Shown piece by piece: positions 55,643-63,478 of a DNA stretch of 63,478 nucleotides; the first letter of the stretch is position 1; every line of letters begins with the position of its first letter. The position numbers and the translations under genes are program-made. Source of the DNA: an uncultured Pelagibacteraceae bacterium (GTDB lineage: Bacteria > Pseudomonadota > Alphaproteobacteria > Pelagibacterales > Pelagibacteraceae); NCBI GenBank assembly GCA_902594605.1, contig CACJMR010000004.1:1-63478 (forward strand). The letters run 5' to 3'. The notes beneath the pieces were generated by a model, which saw nothing but the letters and a program-made list of their open reading frames with translations, ran no database searches and was not told the DNA's origin.

Positions 55643-56554
55643 ATGATTAAGTCTAAATTAAAAAATAGAAACTTATCTCAAGAAGACGCCTTTAATTTAT
55701 CTGAATTATTTAAATTAATGAAACCAAGAGTCATGTCTTTGGTTATCTTTACATGTGCAGTTGGTTTGTTAATGGCTCCAAACATCATACCAACAAAGGA
55801 TGCAGTTATTGGAATAATATTAGTTTCAATTGGAGCAGGCGCTGCTGGGGCCTTAAACATGTGGTATGAGTCTGATCTTGATGCATTAATGACAAGAACT
55901 TGCCTTAGACCAATACCCACGGGCAAGGTAAATAAAAATCAAGCTCTAGTATTTGGAATTTCTCTTTCGATTTTTTCTGTAATTGCGCTTGATTATTATT
56001 CAAACAGAATATCAGCTAGTTTATTACTTTTTACTATTTTGTTTTATGTGTTTGTTTATACAATTTGGTTAAAAAGAAAAACTCCACAAAATATAGTGAT
56101 AGGAGGAGCTGCGGGAGCATTACCCCCAGTGATTGGTTGGACTATAGCTACCAATTCTTTAACTTTTGAGCCAATTACATTCTTTTTGATTATATTCTTT
56201 TGGACGCCTTCACATTTTTGGGCTTTAAGCTTGTACAAATCTGACGATTATAAAAAAGCAAAAATACCAATGCTTCCACTAACAAATGGTGTTGAGAGTA
56301 CAAAATTAAACATATTTGTCTATTCTTTAACAATGTTACCAGTAATTGTTTTACCTTATGCCATTGGTTTTGTGGGCATAACTTTTTTAATCCCATCATT
56401 AATTTTGACAATTTATTATAATTATTTATGTTTCGAACTTTATAAATTTAAAAAAAATAAATTTGACGCAAAAAAAGCAAAATCTATTTTTGGATATTCA
56501 ATTTTGTATCTATTTTTAATTTTTGTTCTTTTTTTAATTGATAAAATTTTATGA
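55643..56554 (+). CDS. ctaB: Protoheme IX farnesyltransferase
   Basis: Makes heme O, the precursor of heme A for the oxidase, from protoheme and farnesyl diphosphate. The 303-residue membrane protein has about nine helices and the family Asp-rich block NMWYESDLDALMTRTCLRPIP (in pieces) with the later YTIWLKRKTPQNIVIGGAAGALPP. FWTPSHFWALSLY is also diagnostic. It follows coxA by 33 bases and its TGA overlaps the ATG of a small membrane protein gene. Confidence 0.96.
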   Translation: MIKSKLKNRNLSQEDAFNLSELFKLMKPRVMSLVIFTCAVGLLMAPNIIPTKDAVIGIILVSIGAGAAGALNMWYESDLDALMTRTCLRPIPTGKVNKNQALVFGISLSIFSVIALDYYSNRISASLLLFTILFYVFVYTIWLKRKTPQNIVIGGAAGALPPVIGWTIATNSLTFEPITFFLIIFFWTPSHFWALSLYKSDDYKKAKIPMLPLTNGVESTKLNIFVYSLTMLPVIVLPYAIGFVGITFLIPSLILTIYYNYLCFELYKFKKNKFDAKKAKSIFGYSILYLFLIFVLFLIDKIL

Positions 56555-56676
56555 TAACACCTGACAAGAAAACAAAGAAAAAAAATATTATAACTGCAAT
56601 AGCAATTTTAGCGTTTATGGTATTTTTATTTGTTTTTACTTTATACAACGTTGGTGTATTTGATAGACAGATATGA
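56551..56676 (+). CDS. Small single-pass membrane protein in the oxidase operon (CoxF-like position)
   Basis: A 41-residue protein encoded between ctaB and ctaG, with ATG at 56551 inside the ctaB stop overlap (ATGA) and TGA at 56674-56676 overlapping the ctaG start in the same way. It has a basic N terminus (TPDKKTKKKN), one hydrophobic helix (about residues 13-31) and a short polar tail YNVGVFDRQI. Alphaproteobacterial oxidase operons commonly hold a tiny membrane protein of this kind at this position. The tight coupling on both sides supports a real gene; its role in oxidase assembly is inference. Confidence 0.75.
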   Translation: MITPDKKTKKKNIITAIAILAFMVFLFVFTLYNVGVFDRQI

Positions 56677-57206
56677 TTAAAAGCAAAACATTAACTCCTT
56701 TACTTTTAGCTGGGATTTTCGTCCTTATGTTGGGATTGTCTTTTGCGGCAGTGCCCTTGTATGATTTGTTTTGTAGAGTTACAGGTTTCGGTGGAACAAC
56801 ACAGGTATCTAAAGAAGCTCCCAAAATAGTATTAGATAAGGTTATTAGCGTGAGGTTTGATACAAATGTAAATAATCTTGAATGGAATTTTAAAGCAAAA
56901 TCAAACGTGATTGATGTAAAAGTTGGCCAAGTCAACAGAATAGAATTTGAAGTTGAGAATATTGGAAACGAAACGACTTATGGGGTAGCAAGTTTTAACG
57001 TGTCACCAGCAAGTTTTGGTAAATATTATAGTAAATTAGGATGTTTTTGCTTTGAAAAACAAGAGTTGAAGGCTGGTGAGAAGGCTACTTATGTGATGAC
57101 TTTTTATTTAGACCCTGAACTTGTAAACGATCCAACAACAAAAAATCTACAAGATGTAACCATGTCGTACACTTTTTTCTCGACAGATTACTATAAACAA
57201 TCATAA
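56673..57206 (+). CDS. ctaG: Cytochrome c oxidase assembly protein CtaG/Cox11
   Basis: Delivers copper to CuB of oxidase subunit I. The 177 residues have one N-terminal membrane helix and a periplasmic beta domain. The copper-binding CFCF motif is in LGCFCFEKQ near residues 128-137, and the earlier PLYDLFCRVTGFGG block is the standard juxtamembrane signature with its own cysteine. It overlaps the small membrane protein gene by 4 bases and precedes coxC. Confidence 0.95.
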   Translation: MIKSKTLTPLLLAGIFVLMLGLSFAAVPLYDLFCRVTGFGGTTQVSKEAPKIVLDKVISVRFDTNVNNLEWNFKAKSNVIDVKVGQVNRIEFEVENIGNETTYGVASFNVSPASFGKYYSKLGCFCFEKQELKAGEKATYVMTFYLDPELVNDPTTKNLQDVTMSYTFFSTDYYKQS

Positions 57207-57215
57207 TCACGAAAA

Positions 57216-58004
57216 ATGTCAGCAGAAAAAAAACACGATTACCACTTAGTTGATCCAAGCCCTTGGCCAATCTACACATCCTTTGCATGCCTTGTATTAG
57301 CCATTGGTGCAATTTTTTATATGCATAACGGTATTTCATGGGGAATGTATCTTGGTTTAGCACTATTAATTTATGGTGCATATATGTGGTTTAGAGATGT
57401 AGTAATCGAAGCTGAACATCAAGGTCATCACACTCCTGTTGTTCAAATTCATCATAGATATGGGATGACTTTATTTATTGCTTCAGAGGTAATGTTCTTT
57501 GTTGCATGGTTCTGGGCTTACTTTGATATAAGTTTATTTCCAAATGAATTTGTTGGAAATGTATGGCCACCAAAAGATATTGAAACTTTTGATCCTTGGG
57601 ACATTCCTTTAATAAATACTTTAGTTTTATTATTATCAGGAACAACTGTTACTTGGGCTCATCACGCTTTATTAGAAGATGATAGAAAAGGATTTATTCA
57701 AGGTTTAACATTAACTGTTATTCTTGGTTTCTTTTTTACATTATTACAAGCATACGAATATCATCATGCTACTTTTACTTACTCAGGCCATATTTATGGA
57801 GCTGTATTTTATATGGCAACAGGTTTCCATGGTTTTCACGTCATAATTGGAACTATATTTTTAGCAGTATGTTTGTGGAGAGGAAGACTTGGTCATTTTA
57901 CTAAAGATCATCATTTTGGATTTGAAGCAGCTGCTTGGTACTGGCATTTCGTTGATGTAGTGTGGCTATTCTTATTTGCTGCAATTTATATTTGGGGAAG
58001 TTAA
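57216..58004 (+). CDS. coxC: Cytochrome c oxidase subunit III
   Basis: A core membrane subunit of aa3 oxidase, 262 residues with seven helices. Family blocks are SPWPIYTSFA near the N terminus, WFRDVVIEAEHQGHHT, FIASEVMFFVAWFWAYF and the closing HFVDVVWLFLFAAIYIWGS. The conserved glutamate of the EVMFF segment and the FHGFHVIIG block that contacts lipids are present. It is preceded by a GAAAAATG-type weak ribosome site, 9 bases after ctaG. Confidence 0.97.
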   Translation: MSAEKKHDYHLVDPSPWPIYTSFACLVLAIGAIFYMHNGISWGMYLGLALLIYGAYMWFRDVVIEAEHQGHHTPVVQIHHRYGMTLFIASEVMFFVAWFWAYFDISLFPNEFVGNVWPPKDIETFDPWDIPLINTLVLLLSGTTVTWAHHALLEDDRKGFIQGLTLTVILGFFFTLLQAYEYHHATFTYSGHIYGAVFYMATGFHGFHVIIGTIFLAVCLWRGRLGHFTKDHHFGFEAAAWYWHFVDVVWLFLFAAIYIWGS

Positions 58005-58013
58005 TATTTATCC

Positions 58014-58667
58014 TTGAAGAATAAATTACTATTTTCAGTTTTTGTTTACTTTATTATTTTAACTCTGCTCTCTCTTGGGTTTTGGCAAATTTATAGATTA
58101 AATTGGAAATTAGAGTTAATTGAGCAAATAGAAAATTCCCTAAAAAATGATCCTGTGGAATTAACTAGTATTGAAAAAAAAAATTATCTTAGAATAAAGA
58201 CAAGCGGAGAAATTGATTTTGATAAACAAATTTACTTATATAATTTAAATGATGTAGGGAAACCTGGGTTTGAGGTAATTAATCCAATAAAAATTGGTGA
58301 TGAAAATTACTTAATGAATAGGGGATGGATACCTTTTGAAAAAAAAGACTTGCCCGAAATAAATTTAGTTGATCAAAATCAAATAGTCGGCACTCTTATG
58401 CTACAAACTAAACCAAGTTCATTCAAACCAGAAAACGATATTGAGAAAAATTATTGGTTTACTTTAAATAGAGAAGATATTTTAAAATTTACTGGAAGAA
58501 ATTTTTCAGAGTATGTAATTTATTTAAACGGTTATTATAAAATTCCAAAACCAAGAGTGATTACTGCTAAAATTTCAAATAATCATAAGAAGTATGCAAT
58601 TACTTGGTTTTCTATGGCGATTTCAATTCTTTTAATATATTTATATTTTAGGAAAAAAAATTATTAA
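58014..58667 (+). CDS. SURF1 family oxidase assembly protein
   Basis: Helps insert heme A into oxidase subunit I. The 217 residues have the classic two-helix layout: N-terminal helix ending LGFWQIYRLNWK, a long periplasmic loop with GKPGFEVINPI and MNRGWIPFEKK, and a C-terminal helix YAITWFSMAISILLIYLYF. The start is TTG at 58014; no better ATG is close, and this one gives the usual short cytoplasmic N terminus. Between coxC and thrC, the usual place in alphaproteobacteria. Confidence 0.92.
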   Translation: MKNKLLFSVFVYFIILTLLSLGFWQIYRLNWKLELIEQIENSLKNDPVELTSIEKKNYLRIKTSGEIDFDKQIYLYNLNDVGKPGFEVINPIKIGDENYLMNRGWIPFEKKDLPEINLVDQNQIVGTLMLQTKPSSFKPENDIEKNYWFTLNREDILKFTGRNFSEYVIYLNGYYKIPKPRVITAKISNNHKKYAITWFSMAISILLIYLYFRKKNY

Positions 58668-60050
58668 ATGAAATACGTAAGTACAAGAGACACATCAAAA
58701 ACCTTTGAATTTAAAGACGTTTTTATCAAAGGCCTTGCAGATGATGGAGGCTTATTTATTCCAGAAAAATTAGCGAAATTTACTGAAAATGAAGTTAAAG
58801 ACTTTAAAAAACTAAGCTACCGAGAGCTAGCTAAAAAGATAGTTTATCCATTTATAGGTAATTTCATGTCACAAGCTGAATTAAGTAAAATTATTGATAA
58901 ATCTTACTCTACATTTAGAAAAGATAACGTTGTAGATTTAATGAAGCTTGGAGACAAAGCGGTATTAGAACTGTTTCATGGTCCGACTTTAGCTTTTAAA
59001 GATGTTGCTATGCAACTTTTGGGAAACTTTTACGAGTATTACCTAAATAATGAAAATCAAAAGATTAATATTGTTGTTGCTACATCTGGAGACACTGGTG
59101 CCGCAGCAATTGATGCAATTAGAGGTAAAAAAAATGTCAATATTTTTGTGCTTCATCCGGATAATCGTGTTTCACCAGTTCAAAGAAAATTAATGACAAC
59201 AGGTAAAGACGAAAACGTATTTAACATTGCCATAAAGGGAAATTTTGATGATTGTCAAAACTTGGTTAAATCCATGTTTGCAGATAAGAAATTTTCAAGT
59301 GACATTAAAATGTCAGGTGTAAACTCTATTAACTGGGCGAGGATTATTGCTCAAAGTGTTTATTATTTTTACAGTTATTCATTAGTTGAAGATACAAGTG
59401 AACCAACAAATTTTTCAGTACCGACAGGAAATTTTGGAGATGTATATGCAGGATATTTAGCCAAAAAAATGGGCTTGCCGATAGATAAATTGATTGTTGC
59501 AACTAATCAAAATGATATTTTACATAGAGCAATCTCAAAAGGTAGTTATGATGCAGAAAAGGTTTCAGAAACTATTTCTCCTAGTATGGATATTCAAATA
59601 GCTAGTAATTTCGAGAGACTTATATTCGATCTTAATAATGAGGATGATAAACAGACTACATTAGATATGAAAAATATTAAAGAGAATGGAAAATATTTAA
59701 TTGATGATGACAAATTAAATAAAATTAGAGAAAATTTTTTATCAGCTAGTCTGGGTGAGAATGAGACTTTGGAGGTTATTAAAAAGGTGTATGAAAAATT
59801 TTCTGTAGTTTTAGATCCACACACAGCAATTGGATATGGTGCTTTCGACAAACACAACCTAAGAGGAAATAATATTGTACTAGCAACTGCACATCCATGT
59901 AAATTTCCTGATGCTGTTTCCAAAGCTATTAATTTAAAATCTGATTTACCAGAAGAACTCGAGTTTATTTTGAATGAAAAAGAAGATTATGATATATTAG
60001 AAAATAATTTAGAAAAAATTAAAAACTATATTATAGGTAAAACAAAATGA
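58668..60050 (+). CDS. thrC: Threonine synthase
   Basis: Forms threonine from O-phosphohomoserine with PLP. The 460 residues match the longer (class II-like) threonine synthases of Proteobacteria. The PLP lysine is Lys111 in PTLAFKD; GDTGAAAIDAI binds the phosphate of PLP and PTGNFGDVYAGYLAKKMG follows. The N terminus KYVSTRDTS is also typical. Homoserine kinase thrB lies 900 bases on, on the other strand. The stop overlaps the peroxiredoxin start by 4 bases. Confidence 0.96.
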   Translation: MKYVSTRDTSKTFEFKDVFIKGLADDGGLFIPEKLAKFTENEVKDFKKLSYRELAKKIVYPFIGNFMSQAELSKIIDKSYSTFRKDNVVDLMKLGDKAVLELFHGPTLAFKDVAMQLLGNFYEYYLNNENQKINIVVATSGDTGAAAIDAIRGKKNVNIFVLHPDNRVSPVQRKLMTTGKDENVFNIAIKGNFDDCQNLVKSMFADKKFSSDIKMSGVNSINWARIIAQSVYYFYSYSLVEDTSEPTNFSVPTGNFGDVYAGYLAKKMGLPIDKLIVATNQNDILHRAISKGSYDAEKVSETISPSMDIQIASNFERLIFDLNNEDDKQTTLDMKNIKENGKYLIDDDKLNKIRENFLSASLGENETLEVIKKVYEKFSVVLDPHTAIGYGAFDKHNLRGNNIVLATAHPCKFPDAVSKAINLKSDLPEELEFILNEKEDYDILENNLEKIKNYIIGKTK

Positions 60051-60535
60051 AGATTAAAGAAGGCGAACAACTTCCAAATTCAGAATTTTATTATTTAGAC
60101 TCAAGTGGAGCAGCAAAAAAAATAACTACAGCAGAAGTTTTTAAAAATCATAAAACAATTGTGATTGGTGTTCCTGGAGCATTTACAAAAGTTTGTTCTG
60201 CAAAACATCTGCCGGGGTATGTTAATAATTATGAGGAAGCAAAGAACAAAGGGATTACAAAAATTATTTGTGTCTCCGTTAATGATCCAAATGTGATGAA
60301 AGCATGGGGTGATAGTCAAAAAGTTGAAGATAAAATATTTATGGCTGCAGACCCATATTGTGAATTTACTAAGTCAATCGGAGCAGAAATAGATAGACAC
60401 GACAGAGGTCAGGGAATGAGATCAGCAAGATATACAATGTTAATTGACAACAATGTTGTAAAGAAAATACAAGCAGAAGAAGATACTGCCACTTGTGAAA
60501 TTTCAGCAGCAGAAAATTTTTTAAATTTAGTCTAA
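60047..60535 (+). CDS. Peroxiredoxin, Prx5/AhpE-type (redoxin)
   Basis: Reduces hydrogen peroxide and organic peroxides. The 162-residue thioredoxin-fold protein has the peroxidatic Cys50 in PGAFTKVCS, followed by HLPGYV, which is the Prx5 pattern (PGAFTPTCS-x-x-HLPGY) of many alphaproteobacteria. A further cysteine in the DPYCEFTKS segment and one in TCEIS near the C terminus are candidates for resolution. It overlaps thrC by 4 bases and meets rnhA tail to tail with 9 bases shared. Confidence 0.92.
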   Translation: MKIKEGEQLPNSEFYYLDSSGAAKKITTAEVFKNHKTIVIGVPGAFTKVCSAKHLPGYVNNYEEAKNKGITKIICVSVNDPNVMKAWGDSQKVEDKIFMAADPYCEFTKSIGAEIDRHDRGQGMRSARYTMLIDNNVVKKIQAEEDTATCEISAAENFLNLV

Positions 60536-60952
60536 ATTTGCAGCTTTTTTAGCTAGTAAGTCCACCTCTTCATTTAAAGGGTTTCCATCATGAGCTTTAA
60601 CCCAATTCCATTGAATATTAAGAGATTTATTTAAATTATAAAGATCAATCCATAAATCTTTATTTTTAACATCTTCTTTTTTTGAGGTTTTCCAATTATT
60701 AGCTAACCAAGTATTAATCCATTCAGTTATTCCATTTTTTACATATTGAGAGTCGGTATAAATTTTTATTTCAACACCAGGTTTCATTTCCTTCAGTGCA
60801 TTAATTGGAGCAAGTAACTCCATTCTATTATTTGTAGTGTTTTTTTCACTACCACTAATTTTTCTTGTTTCTTTTTCATCACTTATAATTGCAGCCCATC
60901 CACCATTTCCTGGATTTGTTAAACAAGAACCGTCTGTATAAATTGTAATCAT
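60527..60952 (-). CDS. rnhA: Ribonuclease HI
   Basis: Cleaves RNA in RNA-DNA hybrids, for example R-loops and Okazaki primers. The 141 residues include TDGSC at 6-10 with Asp7, the NRMELLAPI segment with the catalytic glutamate, the TDSQYVKNGI segment with the next Asp, and VKAHDGNPLNEEVDLLAKKAA with the histidine and last Asp. Length fits a single-domain RNase HI without a hybrid-binding domain. Overlaps the thrB gene upstream by one base. Confidence 0.96.
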   Translation of the reverse strand: MITIYTDGSCLTNPGNGGWAAIISDEKETRKISGSEKNTTNNRMELLAPINALKEMKPGVEIKIYTDSQYVKNGITEWINTWLANNWKTSKKEDVKNKDLWIDLYNLNKSLNIQWNWVKAHDGNPLNEEVDLLAKKAANLD

Positions 60953-61917
60953 TAATTTAAATAGTCTTTAAATGAACTTAAATTGTTGTGAGAAAGCAAT
61001 TTTTGATAATATTCATTAGGGTCTTTAATTTTAATTAATGCTGTTTTTGGTGTATTTGAGTAGTCATACAATCTTGTTAACAAATATCTTAAAGCTGCAC
61101 CTCTACATAAAATATTTATAGATTTCTTTTCCTTTGTTGAAATTTTTTTAATGCTTTCATATCCTTTGATTAAATTTTTAATTTTTTTATGATTCATTTG
61201 GAATTTTCTCTTTTTATGGTCAAAACAAAGAGCATTGATGCATATAGCAATTTCATACATGAAATAATCATTAGCAGCAAAGTAGAAATCAATAATTCCA
61301 GAAAGTTTATTTTTTTTAAAGAAAATATTATCTATAAATAAGTCACCATGGATAATACCTTTGGGTAATTGTTTAGGCCAATTTTTATTAATATCTTTTA
61401 GGTTATTTTTTAAGAATACTTTTAAATTTGAAAGCTTTTTTGACTTAAATTTAATACTTTCCAACAAAGGTTTTAAATTTCCAATACCCATTGAATTTTT
61501 TCTATTAAGCTTCATTTTATTTGTGACCACATGCATTCGAGCAATTGTTTTACCAATTGCATAACAATCATTTATATTTAATATTTTTTTATCTTTACCC
61601 TCTAAGAATGATACAATACATGCAGTTTTATTTTTTAATTTAATAAGGTATTTATTATTTGTAGTTTTCAAAGGTTTGGGACAGTTTATTTTTGAATTAT
61701 TCAAATTATCCATTAACTTCATAAAAAAAGGTATTTCTTTTTGTAAAACTCTTTTTTCAAAAATAGTTAAAATGTATTTTTTATTTTTTGATTTAAGAAG
61801 ATAGTTTGTGTTTTCTATTCCTTGCTTAATACCTTTAAAACTTATTATTTTATCGATATTAAAATTTTTATTAATAATATTAATTTCTTTTTGATTTATT
61901 TTTGTATAGACAGCCAT
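60952..61917 (-). CDS. thrB: Homoserine kinase (ThrB, APH-fold type)
   Basis: Phosphorylates homoserine for threonine synthase. The 321 residues belong to the aminoglycoside-phosphotransferase-like homoserine kinases found in alphaproteobacteria, not to the GHMP type of E. coli. The catalytic loop IHGDLFIDNIFF and the following IIDFYFAANDYFMYEIA (metal-binding Asp) are clear, as is the N-terminal NTNYLL strand. thrC lies nearby on the other strand. Minus-strand operon order is blh-ispH-thrB-rnhA. Confidence 0.92.
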   Translation of the reverse strand: MAVYTKINQKEINIINKNFNIDKIISFKGIKQGIENTNYLLKSKNKKYILTIFEKRVLQKEIPFFMKLMDNLNNSKINCPKPLKTTNNKYLIKLKNKTACIVSFLEGKDKKILNINDCYAIGKTIARMHVVTNKMKLNRKNSMGIGNLKPLLESIKFKSKKLSNLKVFLKNNLKDINKNWPKQLPKGIIHGDLFIDNIFFKKNKLSGIIDFYFAANDYFMYEIAICINALCFDHKKRKFQMNHKKIKNLIKGYESIKKISTKEKKSINILCRGAALRYLLTRLYDYSNTPKTALIKIKDPNEYYQKLLSHNNLSSFKDYLN

Positions 61918-61919
61918 TT

Positions 61920-62864
61920 TTAATTTAATTTTTTGGGAACTTTAAATACTACATCTTCTTTAATTATTTCAACTTCATCGATACTTATAGAAAATTTATT
62001 TTTTAAATCATTAAGAAAATTTTCAACTAATATTTCTGGTGCAGATGCTCCTGAAGATATACCTATAGTATTACAATTTTCTATTTGATCAAATGGTATT
62101 GAGCTTTCTGAATGAATAAGTTGTGAATTTTCACACCCTGATTTTTTTGCCACTTCAACTAGTCTAACAGAATTTGAAGAGTTTCTACTTCCAATAACAA
62201 AAAACATATCACAACTCTTCGCAATATTTTTTACTGCCATTTGACGGTTAGTAGTTGCATAACAAATATCTTCTCTCATTGGCTCTTTTATATTAGGAAA
62301 ATTGGTTTTTAAAATTTTGATTATTTCTTTTGTGTCATCAACTGACAAAGTAGTCTGAGTAATATATGCTAATTTTTTTTCTTCTTTATTTTGATAGTTT
62401 ATAGCTTCTTCCTCATTTTGGATTAGATCTATAGAACCTTCTTTTAATTGACCCATAGTCCCAATTACTTCCGGATGATTTTCATGACCAATTAAAATTA
62501 TATGGTAACCGGCTTTATTAAGATTTTCTGCTTCTCTATGAACTTTAGAAACAAGTGGACATGTGGCATCCACATAAGTCATTTTATAATTTTTTGCATC
62601 TTCAGGTATTTTTTTTGGAACACCATGTGCTGAAAAAATTACTGGTCTTGATTTATCTTTTATCTCCTCCAGCTCTTCGACAAATATTGCCCCTTTATTT
62701 TTTAAATCATCTACTACGTGTTTGTTGTGTACAATTTCATGACGCACATAAACAGGAGCACCAAACTTTTGTATAGATTTTTCTACTATTTCAATTGCTC
62801 TTTCTACCCCGGCACAAAATCCACGGGGCGCAGATAATAATATTTTTAATTCTTTATTTTTCAT
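61920..62864 (-). CDS. ispH: 4-hydroxy-3-methylbut-2-enyl diphosphate reductase
   Basis: Last step of the MEP route, giving IPP and DMAPP. The 314 residues carry the three cluster cysteines: Cys17 in RGFCAGVERAIE, one in VDATCPLVSKVH and one in the EDICYATTNRQ region, along with the catalytic-site TQTTLS and SSGASAPE blocks. It follows the beta-carotene dioxygenase gene with an 11-base overlap, so isoprenoid supply and retinal formation are linked in one transcript. Precedes thrB by 2 bases. Confidence 0.96.
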   Translation of the reverse strand: MKNKELKILLSAPRGFCAGVERAIEIVEKSIQKFGAPVYVRHEIVHNKHVVDDLKNKGAIFVEELEEIKDKSRPVIFSAHGVPKKIPEDAKNYKMTYVDATCPLVSKVHREAENLNKAGYHIILIGHENHPEVIGTMGQLKEGSIDLIQNEEEAINYQNKEEKKLAYITQTTLSVDDTKEIIKILKTNFPNIKEPMREDICYATTNRQMAVKNIAKSCDMFFVIGSRNSSNSVRLVEVAKKSGCENSQLIHSESSIPFDQIENCNTIGISSGASAPEILVENFLNDLKNKFSISIDEVEIIKEDVVFKVPKKLN

Positions 62865-63478
62865 TTTTTTCTAGAAAATATTCCAGCAATATATGTGGAA
62901 AGGTTAAAGACGCCAAACCTATAAATATTATTTTTAAAATTGCACTATCCAAATTGTATGAATTTTCTAGCAGATATAGAGCAATTAAAGAAAAAATAGC
63001 TGTCAAAATTGTTAATGGTAAAGCTTTTTTAACAAACAATCTAAATCCATTAACTAAACTATTTGGATCAAGATCAATAGCTAGTGAAATTGAATGTCTA
63101 ATCGAGTGTAAAAAACAGAAATAAAAAGTAAAAGCTATTAATGGAGATAAATAGTAATTTAAAATTAAAATAGAAAAATAATCTAAAAAAACTACAAATT
63201 TTTTGATTTCAAAATTCTTTAGGAAAAGAAAAATACTAGACAGGGTGCTACAGAATATTCCTATTTGAATTACATTATTTGTCTCAATAAAATTTAAACT
63301 TGAATAAAATGCCTCATTATCAATTAATAATAATTTAAAAATCGCTATTGTTTCCTGAAAATGAAAATACAAAGGAGCAAGTATAATTAAAAATCCCTTA
63401 AAAAAATAAAGTATTTGAGTGAAATAAGATCTATCATTAATCAAAAATTGTGTATCCTCTTTTCCAAAGTGATAAGAT
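62854..63478 (-). CDS. blh: Brp/Blh-family beta-carotene 15,15'-dioxygenase, 5' part missing
   Basis: Cleaves beta-carotene to two retinals, the chromophore of proteorhodopsin. Only the C-terminal ~207 residues lie in the window; the frame is open to the right edge, and the first residues visible read YHFGKEDTQF, the conserved YHFG block of the family. Later come FYFCFLHSIRH and LTFPHILLEYF, matching the histidine blocks of Blh (W-HS-x-RH and LTFPH). A TTG at 63444 is therefore not the true start. Several membrane helices are visible. It overlaps the ispH start by 11 bases. Confidence 0.85.
   Translation of the reverse strand, partial: SYHFGKEDTQFLINDRSYFTQILYFFKGFLIILAPLYFHFQETIAIFKLLLIDNEAFYSSLNFIETNNVIQIGIFCSTLSSIFLFLKNFEIKKFVVFLDYFSILILNYYLSPLIAFTFYFCFLHSIRHSISLAIDLDPNSLVNGFRLFVKKALPLTILTAIFSLIALYLLENSYNLDSAILKIIFIGLASLTFPHILLEYFLEKNEK

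Noticed and set aside
62854..63444. TTG at 63444 as the start of a complete 196-residue membrane protein
   Set aside because: The frame stays open to the window edge and encodes the conserved YHFG block of Blh upstream of that TTG, so the gene is cut off by the window.

Overview
The window looks like a piece of a streamlined, very AT-rich marine alphaproteobacterial genome, most likely SAR11 (Pelagibacterales). The reasons are the low G+C visible throughout, Lys/Asn/Ile-rich proteins, almost no intergenic space (many 1-8 base overlaps, convergent genes touching at their stops, no gene-free stretch above 300 bases), and alphaproteobacterial gene orders: coxB-coxA-ctaB-small ORF-ctaG-coxC-surf1-thrC, and lspA followed by a DUF3035-type lipoprotein. 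A Blh-type beta-carotene dioxygenase at the right edge fits a proteorhodopsin-bearing surface bacterium. The taxon is inferred from these traits; no marker gene was compared.

The left third (about 2-19 kb) is dominated by purine use. A minus-strand operon (uraD, allantoicase, ureidoglycolate lyase, PuuE-type allantoinase) diverges from a plus-strand operon (uraH, xdhA, xdhB, guanine deaminase, PuuD-type urate oxidase, xanthine/hypoxanthine phosphoribosyltransferase). Next to them lie a BMP-type nucleoside ABC transporter with its own deaminase and an NCS2 nucleobase permease. Together they can import purines, then either salvage them or oxidise them: guanine > xanthine > urate > 5-hydroxyisourate > OHCU > allantoin > allantoate > ureidoglycolate > glyoxylate + urea. 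PuuD lacks the cytochrome c domain known from characterised PuuD, and a free periplasmic cytochrome c gene lies at the far end of the cluster.

The middle (19-35 kb) holds stress and housekeeping genes: a small heat shock protein, an S9 peptidase, a DapA-like aldolase, a cyclopropane fatty acid synthase, TldD/PmbA, BipA and groESL. Two heat-shock control elements are visible. The hsp20 gene has a sigma-32-like promoter and a short leader with a ROSE-like fold that would mask its ribosome binding site. groES has a sigma-32-like promoter and no CIRCE operator.

From 35 to 63 kb come compact core operons: NagD-like phosphatase-ribF-ileS-lspA-lipoprotein-pgi; purD-rsmD; lipid A and Kdo genes (msbA, waaA, lpxK, lpxL-like); ubiA; pirin, quinone reductase and haloacid dehalogenase; the cytochrome c oxidase operon with assembly factors; threonine biosynthesis (thrC, thrB); rnhA; ispH; and the partial blh gene. 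I saw no tRNA, rRNA, CRISPR, insertion sequence or prophage.
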